Shown: one piece after another, positions 25,394 to 33,202 of the stretch
Numbering within the stretch: position 1 is the first letter of the stretch
How the letters are laid out: each line of letters opens with the position of its first letter
Position numbers and translations under genes: made by a program
Notes under the pieces: generated by a model
The model's input: only the letters and a program-made list of their open reading frames with translations
Told to the model about the DNA's origin: nothing
The model's database searches: none
Source of the DNA: Celeribacter neptunius
GTDB lineage: Bacteria > Pseudomonadota > Alphaproteobacteria > Rhodobacterales > Rhodobacteraceae
Assembly: GCF_900113955.1 (NCBI RefSeq)
Contig: NZ_FORH01000001.1
Coordinates: forward strand, 178,395 to 242,394
Direction: 5' to 3'
DNA: 64,000 bases

Positions 25394-26839
25394 ATGGACC
25401 AAAAGACCCCCGTCACGCAAGGTGACAGCTCTCCTGACGGCATGCCTGTCTCCAATCCGTTCCTGACCGCGCCGGTCACACGGCTGTTTATCGTCAACGC
25501 TCTGCCCGTTGTCTTCATGATGGTGATGCAGGGGCTGCTCTCCATCGTCGATGCGATCTTTCTCGGCCATTTCGTCGGCACCAGGGCGCTTTCCGCCGTC
25601 AGTGTCGTCTTTCCGATCCTGATCGTGACCATCGCGCTGTCGAGCCTGTTGGGCGGCGGGCTGTCGAGCCTCTATGCCCGGCATCTCGGCGCCGGAAATC
25701 GCCATCGCGCGGCGCAGGTGATGGCGAGCGCCCATGGTCTCGCCATGTTCATCGCCTTGGCGATCAACCTGCTCTATGCCGCGATCGGGCCGCGGCTCAT
25801 CCTGACGCTGGCACAAGGCGATGCAGAGATTGCCGCCATGGCCGGCACTTACACGCGGCTCCTGATGCTGGCGACGCCGGTACAATTCCTATTGTCTCTG
25901 CATTCCGACGGGTTCCGAAACGAGGGCAAGGCGCCGATGATCGCGGTGACCGCCGTCGCGGTGACGCTCGCGAATATGCTGTTCGACTATGTCTTTGTCG
26001 TGCCCCTGGGCTACGGCGTTGCCGGGGTGGCGCTGGGCACGATTCTGGCGCAGCTGATCGCCGTGGTCGCGCTCGTCGTGATGCGCCTGCATCCGGAGGC
26101 CATGCTGCGCCTGCCGACGCTGTTTGCCCATCCCTGGCATCGCGGCTGGGGCAATGTGCTCAAGCTCGGCGCGCCGATGAGCCTGTCGATGATCGGGCTG
26201 GCGCTGTCCTCGGCGGTGGTGATCTCTGCCCTCGGGGCGACCGCGCTCACCGGTTATCCGGAGAAAGCCGCCGCCTATGGCATCGTGACCCGGCTCTACG
26301 GGTTTGCCTTCATGCCGCTGATGGGGCTGGCCATGGGGATGCAGAGCATTGTCGGCAACAATGTGGGCGCGCGGCTCTATCGCCGCTCGGATGCGGTGCT
26401 GCGGGTCGCGCTCGGGCTGGCCTTTGCCTATTGTCTGGCGCTCGAGCTGCTTTTTGTCGGCTTCGGCGGCGCTCTGGCGCGGATTTTCACCGATGATCCG
26501 GTGGTGATCGCCTATGCCGCGCTGATCCTGCGCAATGTTTCGCTGTTGTTTGCGGTGGTCGGGCCGACCCTGGCGCTGGCGCTCTATTTCCAGGCCATCG
26601 GCGCGCCGGGGCTCACCGCGCTTCTGAGCCTGCTCAAACCCTATGTCATCGCGCCGATGCTGGTGATCTCGGGGGCGCTCATGTTTGGCGAACATGCGAT
26701 CTGGCCGGCCCAGGCGGTCGCGGATCTCGTGGTGCTCTGCGTGACGCTGGTACTGCTGCGGCGGCTCTATGTGCCGGGGCAGCCGGGGTTCGGCATTCGG
26801 GTGACGACAGATCGGGAGGATGCGCGCGACATGCCGTAA
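25394..26839 (+). CDS. MATE-family efflux transporter
   Basis: This 481-residue protein has twelve predicted membrane helices in two similar halves. MATE features include PVVFMMVMQGLLSIVDAIFLGHFVG in the first helix region, PLGYGVAGVALGT, and GLAMGMQSIVGNNVGA in the second half. MATE pumps exchange Na+ or H+ for cationic drugs or metabolites; the substrate cannot be told. AGGA lies 9 bases before ATG 25394. A 51-codon hydrophobic frame (25270-25425) overlaps its start in another frame and might act as an upstream ORF. Confidence 0.87.
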   Translation: MDQKTPVTQGDSSPDGMPVSNPFLTAPVTRLFIVNALPVVFMMVMQGLLSIVDAIFLGHFVGTRALSAVSVVFPILIVTIALSSLLGGGLSSLYARHLGAGNRHRAAQVMASAHGLAMFIALAINLLYAAIGPRLILTLAQGDAEIAAMAGTYTRLLMLATPVQFLLSLHSDGFRNEGKAPMIAVTAVAVTLANMLFDYVFVVPLGYGVAGVALGTILAQLIAVVALVVMRLHPEAMLRLPTLFAHPWHRGWGNVLKLGAPMSLSMIGLALSSAVVISALGATALTGYPEKAAAYGIVTRLYGFAFMPLMGLAMGMQSIVGNNVGARLYRRSDAVLRVALGLAFAYCLALELLFVGFGGALARIFTDDPVVIAYAALILRNVSLLFAVVGPTLALALYFQAIGAPGLTALLSLLKPYVIAPMLVISGALMFGEHAIWPAQAVADLVVLCVTLVLLRRLYVPGQPGFGIRVTTDREDARDMP

Positions 26840-26904
26840 GACAGGGTTGGCCTTTTGCGCTGGCGCCTCCTATATCAGTGTGGAAACGTTGCAGGAGGCG
26901 CCAC

Positions 26905-28014
26905 ATGAATGTGCCGGACAATTTGAAACCCTCTGAGAAAGTCAGCCTGCGCAAGGCCAGCGCCGCTCTGGAGACCCTGCGCGACTGGGCGGCACAGGCG
27001 ACGCCGACGGAAGTGGCGGAGCTCGATCCGGCGATTGCCCGGCTCCTGCCCGAGGCGGATGATTTCGCCAATTACCCGGCGCTGCGCCGCGCTTACCCCG
27101 AGGATTTCGAGGTTTCCGAGGGCTACAAGGACAGCCTGCCGGATCTGCAGAACGGGCCGGAGAGCCTGATCAAGGGCGCCAAGCGGCAGATCCAGCATGT
27201 CGGCATTTCGAATTTCCGCCTGCCGATCCGCTTCAAGACCCGCGATGACGGCGATCTTTCGCTCGAGACCTCGGTGACCGGCACGGTGAGCCTCGAGGCC
27301 GAGAAAAAGGGCATCAACATGTCCCGGATCATGCGGTCGTTTTACCGGCATGCCGAGCGCAGCTTTTCCTTCGATGTGATCGAGGCGGCGCTGCGCGACT
27401 ATCAAAGCGATCTCGAAAGCTTCGATGCGCGCATCCAGATGCGCTTTTCCTTCCCGGTGAAACGCGCCTCCCTGCGTTCTGGCCTCGAAGGTTACCAGTA
27501 TTACGACATCGCGCTCGAATTGGTGGAGCAGGGCGGGAAAATGAAAGAAATCATGCATCTGGACTATGTGTATAGCTCCACCTGCCCGTGTTCTCTTGAA
27601 CTTTCCGAACATGCGCGCCGGACGCGGCATCAATTGGCGACGCCGCATTCGCAACGTTCGGTGGCGCGTATCTCGGTCGAGGTGAAACAGCGCGAAAACA
27701 CGCTCTGGTTCGAGGATCTGATCGATCTCTGCCGCAAAGCGGTGCCGACCGAGACCCAGGTCATGGTCAAGCGCGAGGATGAGCAGGCCTTTGCCGAGCT
27801 GAATGCCGCCAACCCGATTTTCGTCGAGGATGCGGCAAGGCTCTTTGCCGAGGCGCTCGAGGGCGAGCCGCGTGTCGGCGATTTCCGGGTGGTGGCGAGC
27901 CATCAGGAGAGCCTGCATTCCCATGACGCGGTCTCGGTCCTGACCGAGGGCGAGACCTTTGCCGCGCAAAGTCTCGATCCGAAACTGTTTTCGACGCTTT
28001 TCCACATCGGTTGA
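26905..28014 (+). CDS. folE2: GTP cyclohydrolase FolE2 (type IB)
   Basis: FolE2 opens GTP to 7,8-dihydroneopterin triphosphate, the first step of folate synthesis. The 369-residue protein has the type-IB motifs KKGINMSRIMR (135-145) and SSTCPCSLELSEHARR with the metal/catalytic cysteines C227 and C229. Length is longer than the ~300-residue Bacillus form because of N- and C-terminal additions. GGAGGC precedes ATG 26905. FolE2 uses other metals than zinc and is Zur-controlled in some bacteria; I see no convincing Zur box. folB and folP lie 11 kb downstream. Confidence 0.93.
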   Translation: MNVPDNLKPSEKVSLRKASAALETLRDWAAQATPTEVAELDPAIARLLPEADDFANYPALRRAYPEDFEVSEGYKDSLPDLQNGPESLIKGAKRQIQHVGISNFRLPIRFKTRDDGDLSLETSVTGTVSLEAEKKGINMSRIMRSFYRHAERSFSFDVIEAALRDYQSDLESFDARIQMRFSFPVKRASLRSGLEGYQYYDIALELVEQGGKMKEIMHLDYVYSSTCPCSLELSEHARRTRHQLATPHSQRSVARISVEVKQRENTLWFEDLIDLCRKAVPTETQVMVKREDEQAFAELNAANPIFVEDAARLFAEALEGEPRVGDFRVVASHQESLHSHDAVSVLTEGETFAAQSLDPKLFSTLFHIG

Positions 28015-28083
28015 GCCGCACCGGAACCGCTGCCGCAAAGGCGTGCTTGACTTGGCTTTCCGCGCCAGCCAAGCCTTCTCCTC

Positions 28084-29532
28084 ATGACGGATTTGAGACC
28101 TGTTGGATATGTGATCGGCACGCTCGTCGCCCTGTTGGGGCTGACGATGGCGATCCCGATGGCGGTGGACCTGTATTTCGGGTCGGGCGAATGGCATGTG
28201 TTCTTCAGAGCCGGGGTGATCACCTTCGTGTTCGGGGCGGCTTTGACCCTGTCGACGCAGAACGCCCAGCAACAGGGGCTGTCGATCCAGCAGATGTTTC
28301 TTCTGACCACGCTGATCTGGCTGATCCTGCCGTTGTTCGGCGGTATCCCCTTCATGCTCGGGGCCACCGAGGCGAGCCTGACGGATGCGTTTTTCGAGGC
28401 GATGTCGGGGATGACCACCACCGGCTCGACGGTGTTTTCCGGGCTCGATGATCTGCCCGAGGGCGTGCTTCTGTGGCGCTCGATGCTGCAATGGTTCGGC
28501 GGTGTCGGGATCATCGTCGTGGCGATGGTGTTCCTGCCCGAACTCAAGGTCGGTGGCATGCAGGTGTTCCGCTCCGAGGCTTTCGACACCGATGGCAAGG
28601 TGCTGCCGCGCGCGGGGGAGATCGCCTCGCGCATTTCGGTGATCTACGTGGCGCTGACATTCCTGTGCTTTCTGGGCTATCTGCTTGTCGGCATGACTGT
28701 TTTCGATGCGCTGAACCATGCGCTCACGACCCTGTCAACCGGCGGATTCTCGACCCGGGATGCCTCTTTCGGGGCCTTTCAAGGGCCGGCCGAATATGTC
28801 TCGTCGCTGTTCATGATCCTCGCCAGCCTGCCGTTCGTGCGCTATGTGCAGTTGATCGCGGGCACCGCCAGACCGCTTTGGCGCGACACCCAGATCCACG
28901 CCTATCTGGCGATCATTTTCGCGCTCACCCTGTGTTTCGCCGTCTATCGTCTGCTGGTCAATCAGGACCATTTTGAACATTCCTTCCGTGAAGGCCTGTT
29001 CAATGTCACCTCGATCATCTCCGGCACCGGCTATGCCTCGGTCGATTATCAGCTCTGGGGCGCGTTTCCGGCGGTGGCGTTTTTCTTCATCGGCCTGATC
29101 GGTGGCTGTGCCGGCTCGACGGCCTGTTCGGTGAAAGTGTTCCGTTATCAGCTTTTGTGGGCCTCGATGCGGGCGCAGATCCGCAAGATCCACAGCCCCA
29201 ACGGCGTCTTTACCCCGCGCTATCAGGGCCAGCCGGTGGGCGAAGACGTGCTGTCCTCGGTGATGGCGTTTTTCTCGTTCTTCATCGTGACATTGGGCAT
29301 CACCTCGGTGCTTCTGGCGGCCACCGGGCTCGATTTCATCACCGCAGTGTCGGGTGCAGCGACGGCGCTGGCCTGTGTCGGGCCGGGGCTTGGCGATATC
29401 ATCGGGCCCTCGGGAAATTTCGAGACGCTGAATGCTCCGGCAAAATGGATATTGGCCATCGCCATGCTGATCGGGCGGCTCGAAGTCATGTCGGTCTTCG
29501 CCCTGTTCACCATCCGGTTCTGGCGCGCCTGA
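28084..29532 (+). CDS. trkH: TrkH-family potassium transporter subunit
   Basis: TrkH is the membrane pore of Trk-type potassium uptake. The 482-residue protein has the four pore-loop repeats expected: SGMTTTGST, TLSTGGFST, SIISGTGYAS and ALACVGPGLGD, each near the selectivity-filter glycine. The late GGCAGSTACSVKVFR segment is also typical. The start is ATG 28084 with no strong ribosome-binding site. The TrkA regulatory partner is not in this window. A bidirectional terminator lies 80 bases after its stop, shared with the convergent gene. Confidence 0.93.
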   Translation: MTDLRPVGYVIGTLVALLGLTMAIPMAVDLYFGSGEWHVFFRAGVITFVFGAALTLSTQNAQQQGLSIQQMFLLTTLIWLILPLFGGIPFMLGATEASLTDAFFEAMSGMTTTGSTVFSGLDDLPEGVLLWRSMLQWFGGVGIIVVAMVFLPELKVGGMQVFRSEAFDTDGKVLPRAGEIASRISVIYVALTFLCFLGYLLVGMTVFDALNHALTTLSTGGFSTRDASFGAFQGPAEYVSSLFMILASLPFVRYVQLIAGTARPLWRDTQIHAYLAIIFALTLCFAVYRLLVNQDHFEHSFREGLFNVTSIISGTGYASVDYQLWGAFPAVAFFFIGLIGGCAGSTACSVKVFRYQLLWASMRAQIRKIHSPNGVFTPRYQGQPVGEDVLSSVMAFFSFFIVTLGITSVLLAATGLDFITAVSGAATALACVGPGLGDIIGPSGNFETLNAPAKWILAIAMLIGRLEVMSVFALFTIRFWRA

Positions 29533-29611
29533 CGCGGTGGCGACACGGCGGCCATGCGGCGGCCAAGGGCCGGGCTGGCGGCAGGGTTGGGGCCGGCGGG
29601 AACCCAAAGAA

Positions 29612-29645
29612 AAACCCCGCCGGCAAGGCGGGGTTTCGGTTTTTC
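29612..29645. terminator. Bidirectional terminator between trkH and the pseudoprotease gene
   Basis: AAACCCCGCC and GGCGGGGTTT form a perfect 10-pair stem with a 5-base loop. A T-run flanks it on the plus strand and TTTTTCTTT on the minus strand, so it can serve both convergent genes. Confidence 0.92.
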
Positions 29646-29675
29646 AGCCTGTCGTCTGGCAAGCTGTCGCCCGGA

Positions 29676-31475
29676 TCAGTTCCAGCAATTCACCAGAACC
29701 GTCAGGTCGCGGCCGATGGTGACCAGATCGGCGTCACCGGTGCTGGCCATGTCGGAGGCGGTCGCGGTCACGCCATTGGCGGACAGAAAGCCCACGAGCT
29801 TTTCCATGTCATAGGCAAAGGCGACATCCTCGGGCAGGCTGCGGCCCTGGGCCTCGGGGATGGCGCTCGTCGGCAGGAGCATGCCGATCACCGCACCGGC
29901 AGTGTTCATCAGCGGCCCGCCGGCCTCGCCCGGCAGCGTGTTCATCGCCAGACGCAGCAGGTCCTCTTCGCCCGAAAGCCCCTTGTGCTCGGCCATCAGC
30001 CCGTAATTGAGCGTCGGCGCGTCGAGACGGTCGGCATAGGCAAAGCCGGCAACCGAAACCTCGGATTGCAGACGCGGCAGATGGCTGTCGAAGGCGGCGA
30101 CGGCCAGCGGCGCCAGCGGTTCCGACGGGGTGAGAAGCGCCAGGCCATCTTCGGTGGCGGACACCGTGGCCTCGTTACCATCGGTGAGGGTGATCCGGGC
30201 GCATTGCGCCACCAGATCGGCCGAGGTCAGCACCGTGCCCGTGTCATCGACGTAAAAGCCGCTGCCGGCTTTCTCCGGGCGGCGAATGTCGAGCCCGGCC
30301 ATCAGATCGATATCCTGTTCGGCACCGTCACCATAGGCATCGGGCAAGATGCCGTCGGTCGGCGCGAAGGAGGCTTTCATTGCGTCGAGGGCCATCTGGT
30401 GACGTTTCTCGTCAGAGGGACCTTTGCCGGCGGGCCAGATCAGGGTCCAGCCCTTGACCGTGCCGTTCACCAGACGCGCCTCGGTGTGCGAGGTGATCCT
30501 TGCGTTGCTGCCGGTCAGGGTAAAGCTGTTCTTGTCGCGCGACCGCGGGCCGTCCATCGGCACGATCTCGAGCGTCTGCATGATCTCGTAGAGCCCGCCG
30601 AGCGTGGCCTCGTCGCCGGTCTGGGAGATCAGCAGCACCTGGGCGTCGGAGCCATCGGTGGCGCTGTATTTGGCAAAGGGCGGGGCGTAGCTGTCGAATT
30701 TCACCAGACCCATCGGCAGTTCGATGGCGATCCCTGCCACCTCATCGACCACGGGGCGCATGCCGAGACTGTCGATCGCGTTGCGATAGGCGGCGAGCAC
30801 TTCGCCGCGCTGACGGCTGGTCAAGACGCCGGTGGGCTCATAGCCCTTGAGCGTCTGCCACTCCGACATGGCGCGCCGCGTGCCGGGGCCAAACGCGCCG
30901 TCGATGCCGGAATTATAGGTCCCGGCAAAGCGCAGAGCGATCTGCAGCGCCTCGCGCTCAGAGCGGTCCAGCTGCCGTTCGGAAGCGCGCGCCTCGGCCG
31001 GGGTTTCATCCAATACGACCGGCGGCTGTTCGAGCGTTTCTCCCGGCGTCATCGCGGCTTCGGTCACCTGATCGGCGGCCTCTTCGCTCAGCGCGGCGGG
31101 GGGCGTGTCCGGCGCGGTGGTGGCGGCGCTCAACACCGCCAGATTGGCCCCCACCGGCCAGAACGGGCTCTGGAAGCGGGCGCCGTCGGTGATGTAGCTG
31201 TCGCCGGGGATCTGACGATCGGCGCGCAGGGCCTGACGGGCGCTTTCGGCCTCGACCTCGGTGGCATAGGGGCCAAGCGCGATGGCATGCCAGCGGCCGG
31301 GAAGGGCAAAGCCGACCACATTGGGCAGGCTCGCGGCATAGCCCTGAGCCGCTTCGGTGGCCTGTGTCAGCGTCGGCTGCGCTTCGATCTGAATCCATTG
31401 CTCGGCGTGAAGCGCGGTGGTGAGCAACAACGTGGCGGCAACCCCGATCGGGGCAACGGCGAGATACCTTTTCAT
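29676..31475 (-). CDS. Exported SPOR-like/peptidoglycan-binding protein with a degenerate trypsin-like domain
   Basis: The 599-residue protein has a signal peptide (about 1-24), an SPOR-like repeat region (about 27-97, WIQIEAQP...RWHAIALGPY), an acidic linker, a peptidoglycan-binding-1 domain (about 172-230, GIDGAFGPGTRRAMSEWQ), a middle unassigned region, and a C-terminal trypsin/HtrA-like fold (about 400-565). At the three triad positions I read D420 (TSADLV in place of TNxHVV), G444 (GLALL in place of DLALL) and A518 (GEAGGP in place of GNSGGP). All are substituted, so it is predicted inactive as a protease. ATG 31475 has AAGGG upstream. It probably acts at the cell wall as a binding protein. 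Confidence 0.82.
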   Translation of the reverse strand: MKRYLAVAPIGVAATLLLTTALHAEQWIQIEAQPTLTQATEAAQGYAASLPNVVGFALPGRWHAIALGPYATEVEAESARQALRADRQIPGDSYITDGARFQSPFWPVGANLAVLSAATTAPDTPPAALSEEAADQVTEAAMTPGETLEQPPVVLDETPAEARASERQLDRSEREALQIALRFAGTYNSGIDGAFGPGTRRAMSEWQTLKGYEPTGVLTSRQRGEVLAAYRNAIDSLGMRPVVDEVAGIAIELPMGLVKFDSYAPPFAKYSATDGSDAQVLLISQTGDEATLGGLYEIMQTLEIVPMDGPRSRDKNSFTLTGSNARITSHTEARLVNGTVKGWTLIWPAGKGPSDEKRHQMALDAMKASFAPTDGILPDAYGDGAEQDIDLMAGLDIRRPEKAGSGFYVDDTGTVLTSADLVAQCARITLTDGNEATVSATEDGLALLTPSEPLAPLAVAAFDSHLPRLQSEVSVAGFAYADRLDAPTLNYGLMAEHKGLSGEEDLLRLAMNTLPGEAGGPLMNTAGAVIGMLLPTSAIPEAQGRSLPEDVAFAYDMEKLVGFLSANGVTATASDMASTGDADLVTIGRDLTVLVNCWN

Positions 31476-31721
31476 GAAAACCCTTACTTCCTGTCGAACG
31501 GGCTTTTGCCCTTGTTCTTCGCATGTCTTTCTCATCTGGCAGAGAAAACAGGTTTCGCGCCAAGGTCAACACGGGGACGTGATCTTAGGGGCGAAATGGC
31601 GCGGTTGTGATCTAAATTCGCCGGAATGCGGCGCGCGCCGGAGCCTTTCGATTGACGCCCCTCGCGGCCTTGCCTATTGAAGTCCCGCGTTTTACTGGCT
31701 CCAGAGGCGAAAGACCCCACG

Positions 31722-32672
31722 ATGTCCGACATGTCCCAAACCGTCGAAAAACCGCGCAGCTTTCAGGAGATCATCCTGCGGCTGCAGGCCTATTGGGCCG
31801 GCAAAGGCTGTGCCGTGCTGCAGCCCTATGACATGGAAGTGGGGGCGGGGACCTTTCACCCGGCCACGACGCTGCGCTCTCTGGGCTCGACGCCCTGGGC
31901 CGCGGCCTATGTTCAACCCTCGCGCCGCCCGACCGACGGGCGCTATGGCGAGAACCCGAACCGGTTGCAGCATTACTACCAGTATCAGGTGCTGATCAAA
32001 CCCTCCCCGCCGGATCTTCAGGATCTGTACCTCGGCTCCTTGAAGGCCATCGGCATCGACACCGATCTGCACGACATCCGCTTTGTCGAGGACGACTGGG
32101 AAAGTCCGACGCTGGGGGCCTGGGGCCTCGGCTGGGAGGTCTGGTGCGATGGCATGGAAGTCAGCCAGTTCACCTATTTCCAACAGGTCGGGGGCCACGA
32201 TTGCCACCCGGTCTCGGGCGAGCTGACCTATGGTCTCGAACGCCTCGCCATGTATGTCCTGGGCATCGATCACGTCATGGACATGCCGTTCAACGATCCG
32301 CAGGCGCCGATCGCGCTGAAATACGGCGATGTGTTCCAACAGACCGAGGAAGAATATTCCCGGCACAATTTCGACGTGGCCAATACCGAGAAACTGCTCT
32401 CGGATTTCGAGAATGCCGAGAAGGAATGCCACGCCATTCTCGATCAGGAGCATATCGATCCGAAAACCGGCAAACGCATCATCATGGCCCATCCGGCCTA
32501 TGATCAATGCATCAAGGCCAGCCATATCTTCAACCTCTTGGACGCGCGCGGCGTGATCTCGGTCACCGAACGCCAGGCCTATATCGGCCGGGTGCGCACG
32601 CTGGCCAAGGCCTGTGCCGACGCGTTTGTTCTGACCACGGCGGGTGGCTACACGCCCGAGGCGGCAGAATAA
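31722..32672 (+). CDS. glyQ: Glycyl-tRNA synthetase alpha subunit
   Basis: GlyQ is the catalytic alpha subunit of the alpha2beta2 glycyl-tRNA synthetase. The 316-residue protein has the family core: [68 protein letters not shown] and [13 protein letters not shown] chose ATG 31722; ATG 31731 is an alternative. It is divergent from the pseudoprotease gene. A small membrane protein gene sits directly between glyQ and glyS (stop TAA followed at once by ATG), and the three are tightly packed as one operon. Confidence 0.95.
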   Translation: MSDMSQTVEKPRSFQEIILRLQAYWAGKGCAVLQPYDMEVGAGTFHPATTLRSLGSTPWAAAYVQPSRRPTDGRYGENPNRLQHYYQYQVLIKPSPPDLQDLYLGSLKAIGIDTDLHDIRFVEDDWESPTLGAWGLGWEVWCDGMEVSQFTYFQQVGGHDCHPVSGELTYGLERLAMYVLGIDHVMDMPFNDPQAPIALKYGDVFQQTEEEYSRHNFDVANTEKLLSDFENAEKECHAILDQEHIDPKTGKRIIMAHPAYDQCIKASHIFNLLDARGVISVTERQAYIGRVRTLAKACADAFVLTTAGGYTPEAAE

Positions 32673-33200
32673 ATGAACGGCAAACTGATCGCAGGGTTTA
32701 TCGTGGTACTCGCACTCGTCTTTGGCGCCGGCCTCTATTATTCGCAGGTCTATGCCTATTATGATCGGCTGGACGCCTCGGCGCCGGCTGCCGATATCCG
32801 TGCGACCACGTTCGAGGGGGTGACCGAGGACCTGCTGGCCGAGAATTTCGAGGGGATCGATGCCGAGACCTCGCCGATCCGGTTTCGCGCCTGTTTCATC
32901 ACGCCGCTGTCGGTGGCGATGATGAGCGAGACCTTCCAGCCCTACGTGCGCCCCGAACCGCTGATCGCGCCGAAATGGTTCGGCTGTTTCGACGCCAAAC
33001 GCATCGGCGCCGATCTCGAAGCCGGGGAGGCCGTCGCCTTTCTCGGAGAGGAAAATTTTGAATATGGCATCGACCGCGTTGTCGCCGTCTACCCGGATGG
33101 CCGCGGCTATGCCTGGAACCAGATCAACCGCTGCGGCAAGGCCGTGTTCGACGGTGATCCTGCCCCCATGGGCTGCCCGCCCGCGCCCGAAGGAAACTGA
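32673..33200 (+). CDS. Small anchored protein between glyQ and glyS (likely DUF6446)
   Basis: The 175-residue protein has one N-terminal membrane anchor (GKLIAGFIVVLALVFGAGLYY) and a periplasmic part of about 145 residues with four cysteines (RACFIT, WFGCFD, NRCGK, MGCPP), suggesting disulfides. I believe it belongs to DUF6446, found between glyQ and glyS in Rhodobacterales; function is unknown. Its start follows the glyQ stop with no spacer, and glyS begins 2 bases after its stop, so all three are co-translated. Confidence 0.8.
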   Translation: MNGKLIAGFIVVLALVFGAGLYYSQVYAYYDRLDASAPAADIRATTFEGVTEDLLAENFEGIDAETSPIRFRACFITPLSVAMMSETFQPYVRPEPLIAPKWFGCFDAKRIGADLEAGEAVAFLGEENFEYGIDRVVAVYPDGRGYAWNQINRCGKAVFDGDPAPMGCPPAPEGN

Positions 33201-33202
33201 CC

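Noticed and set aside
29157-31610. Long plus-strand open frame opposite the pseudoprotease gene
   Set aside because: It begins inside trkH in another frame and continues antisense to the pseudoprotease. Composition is unlike a protein.
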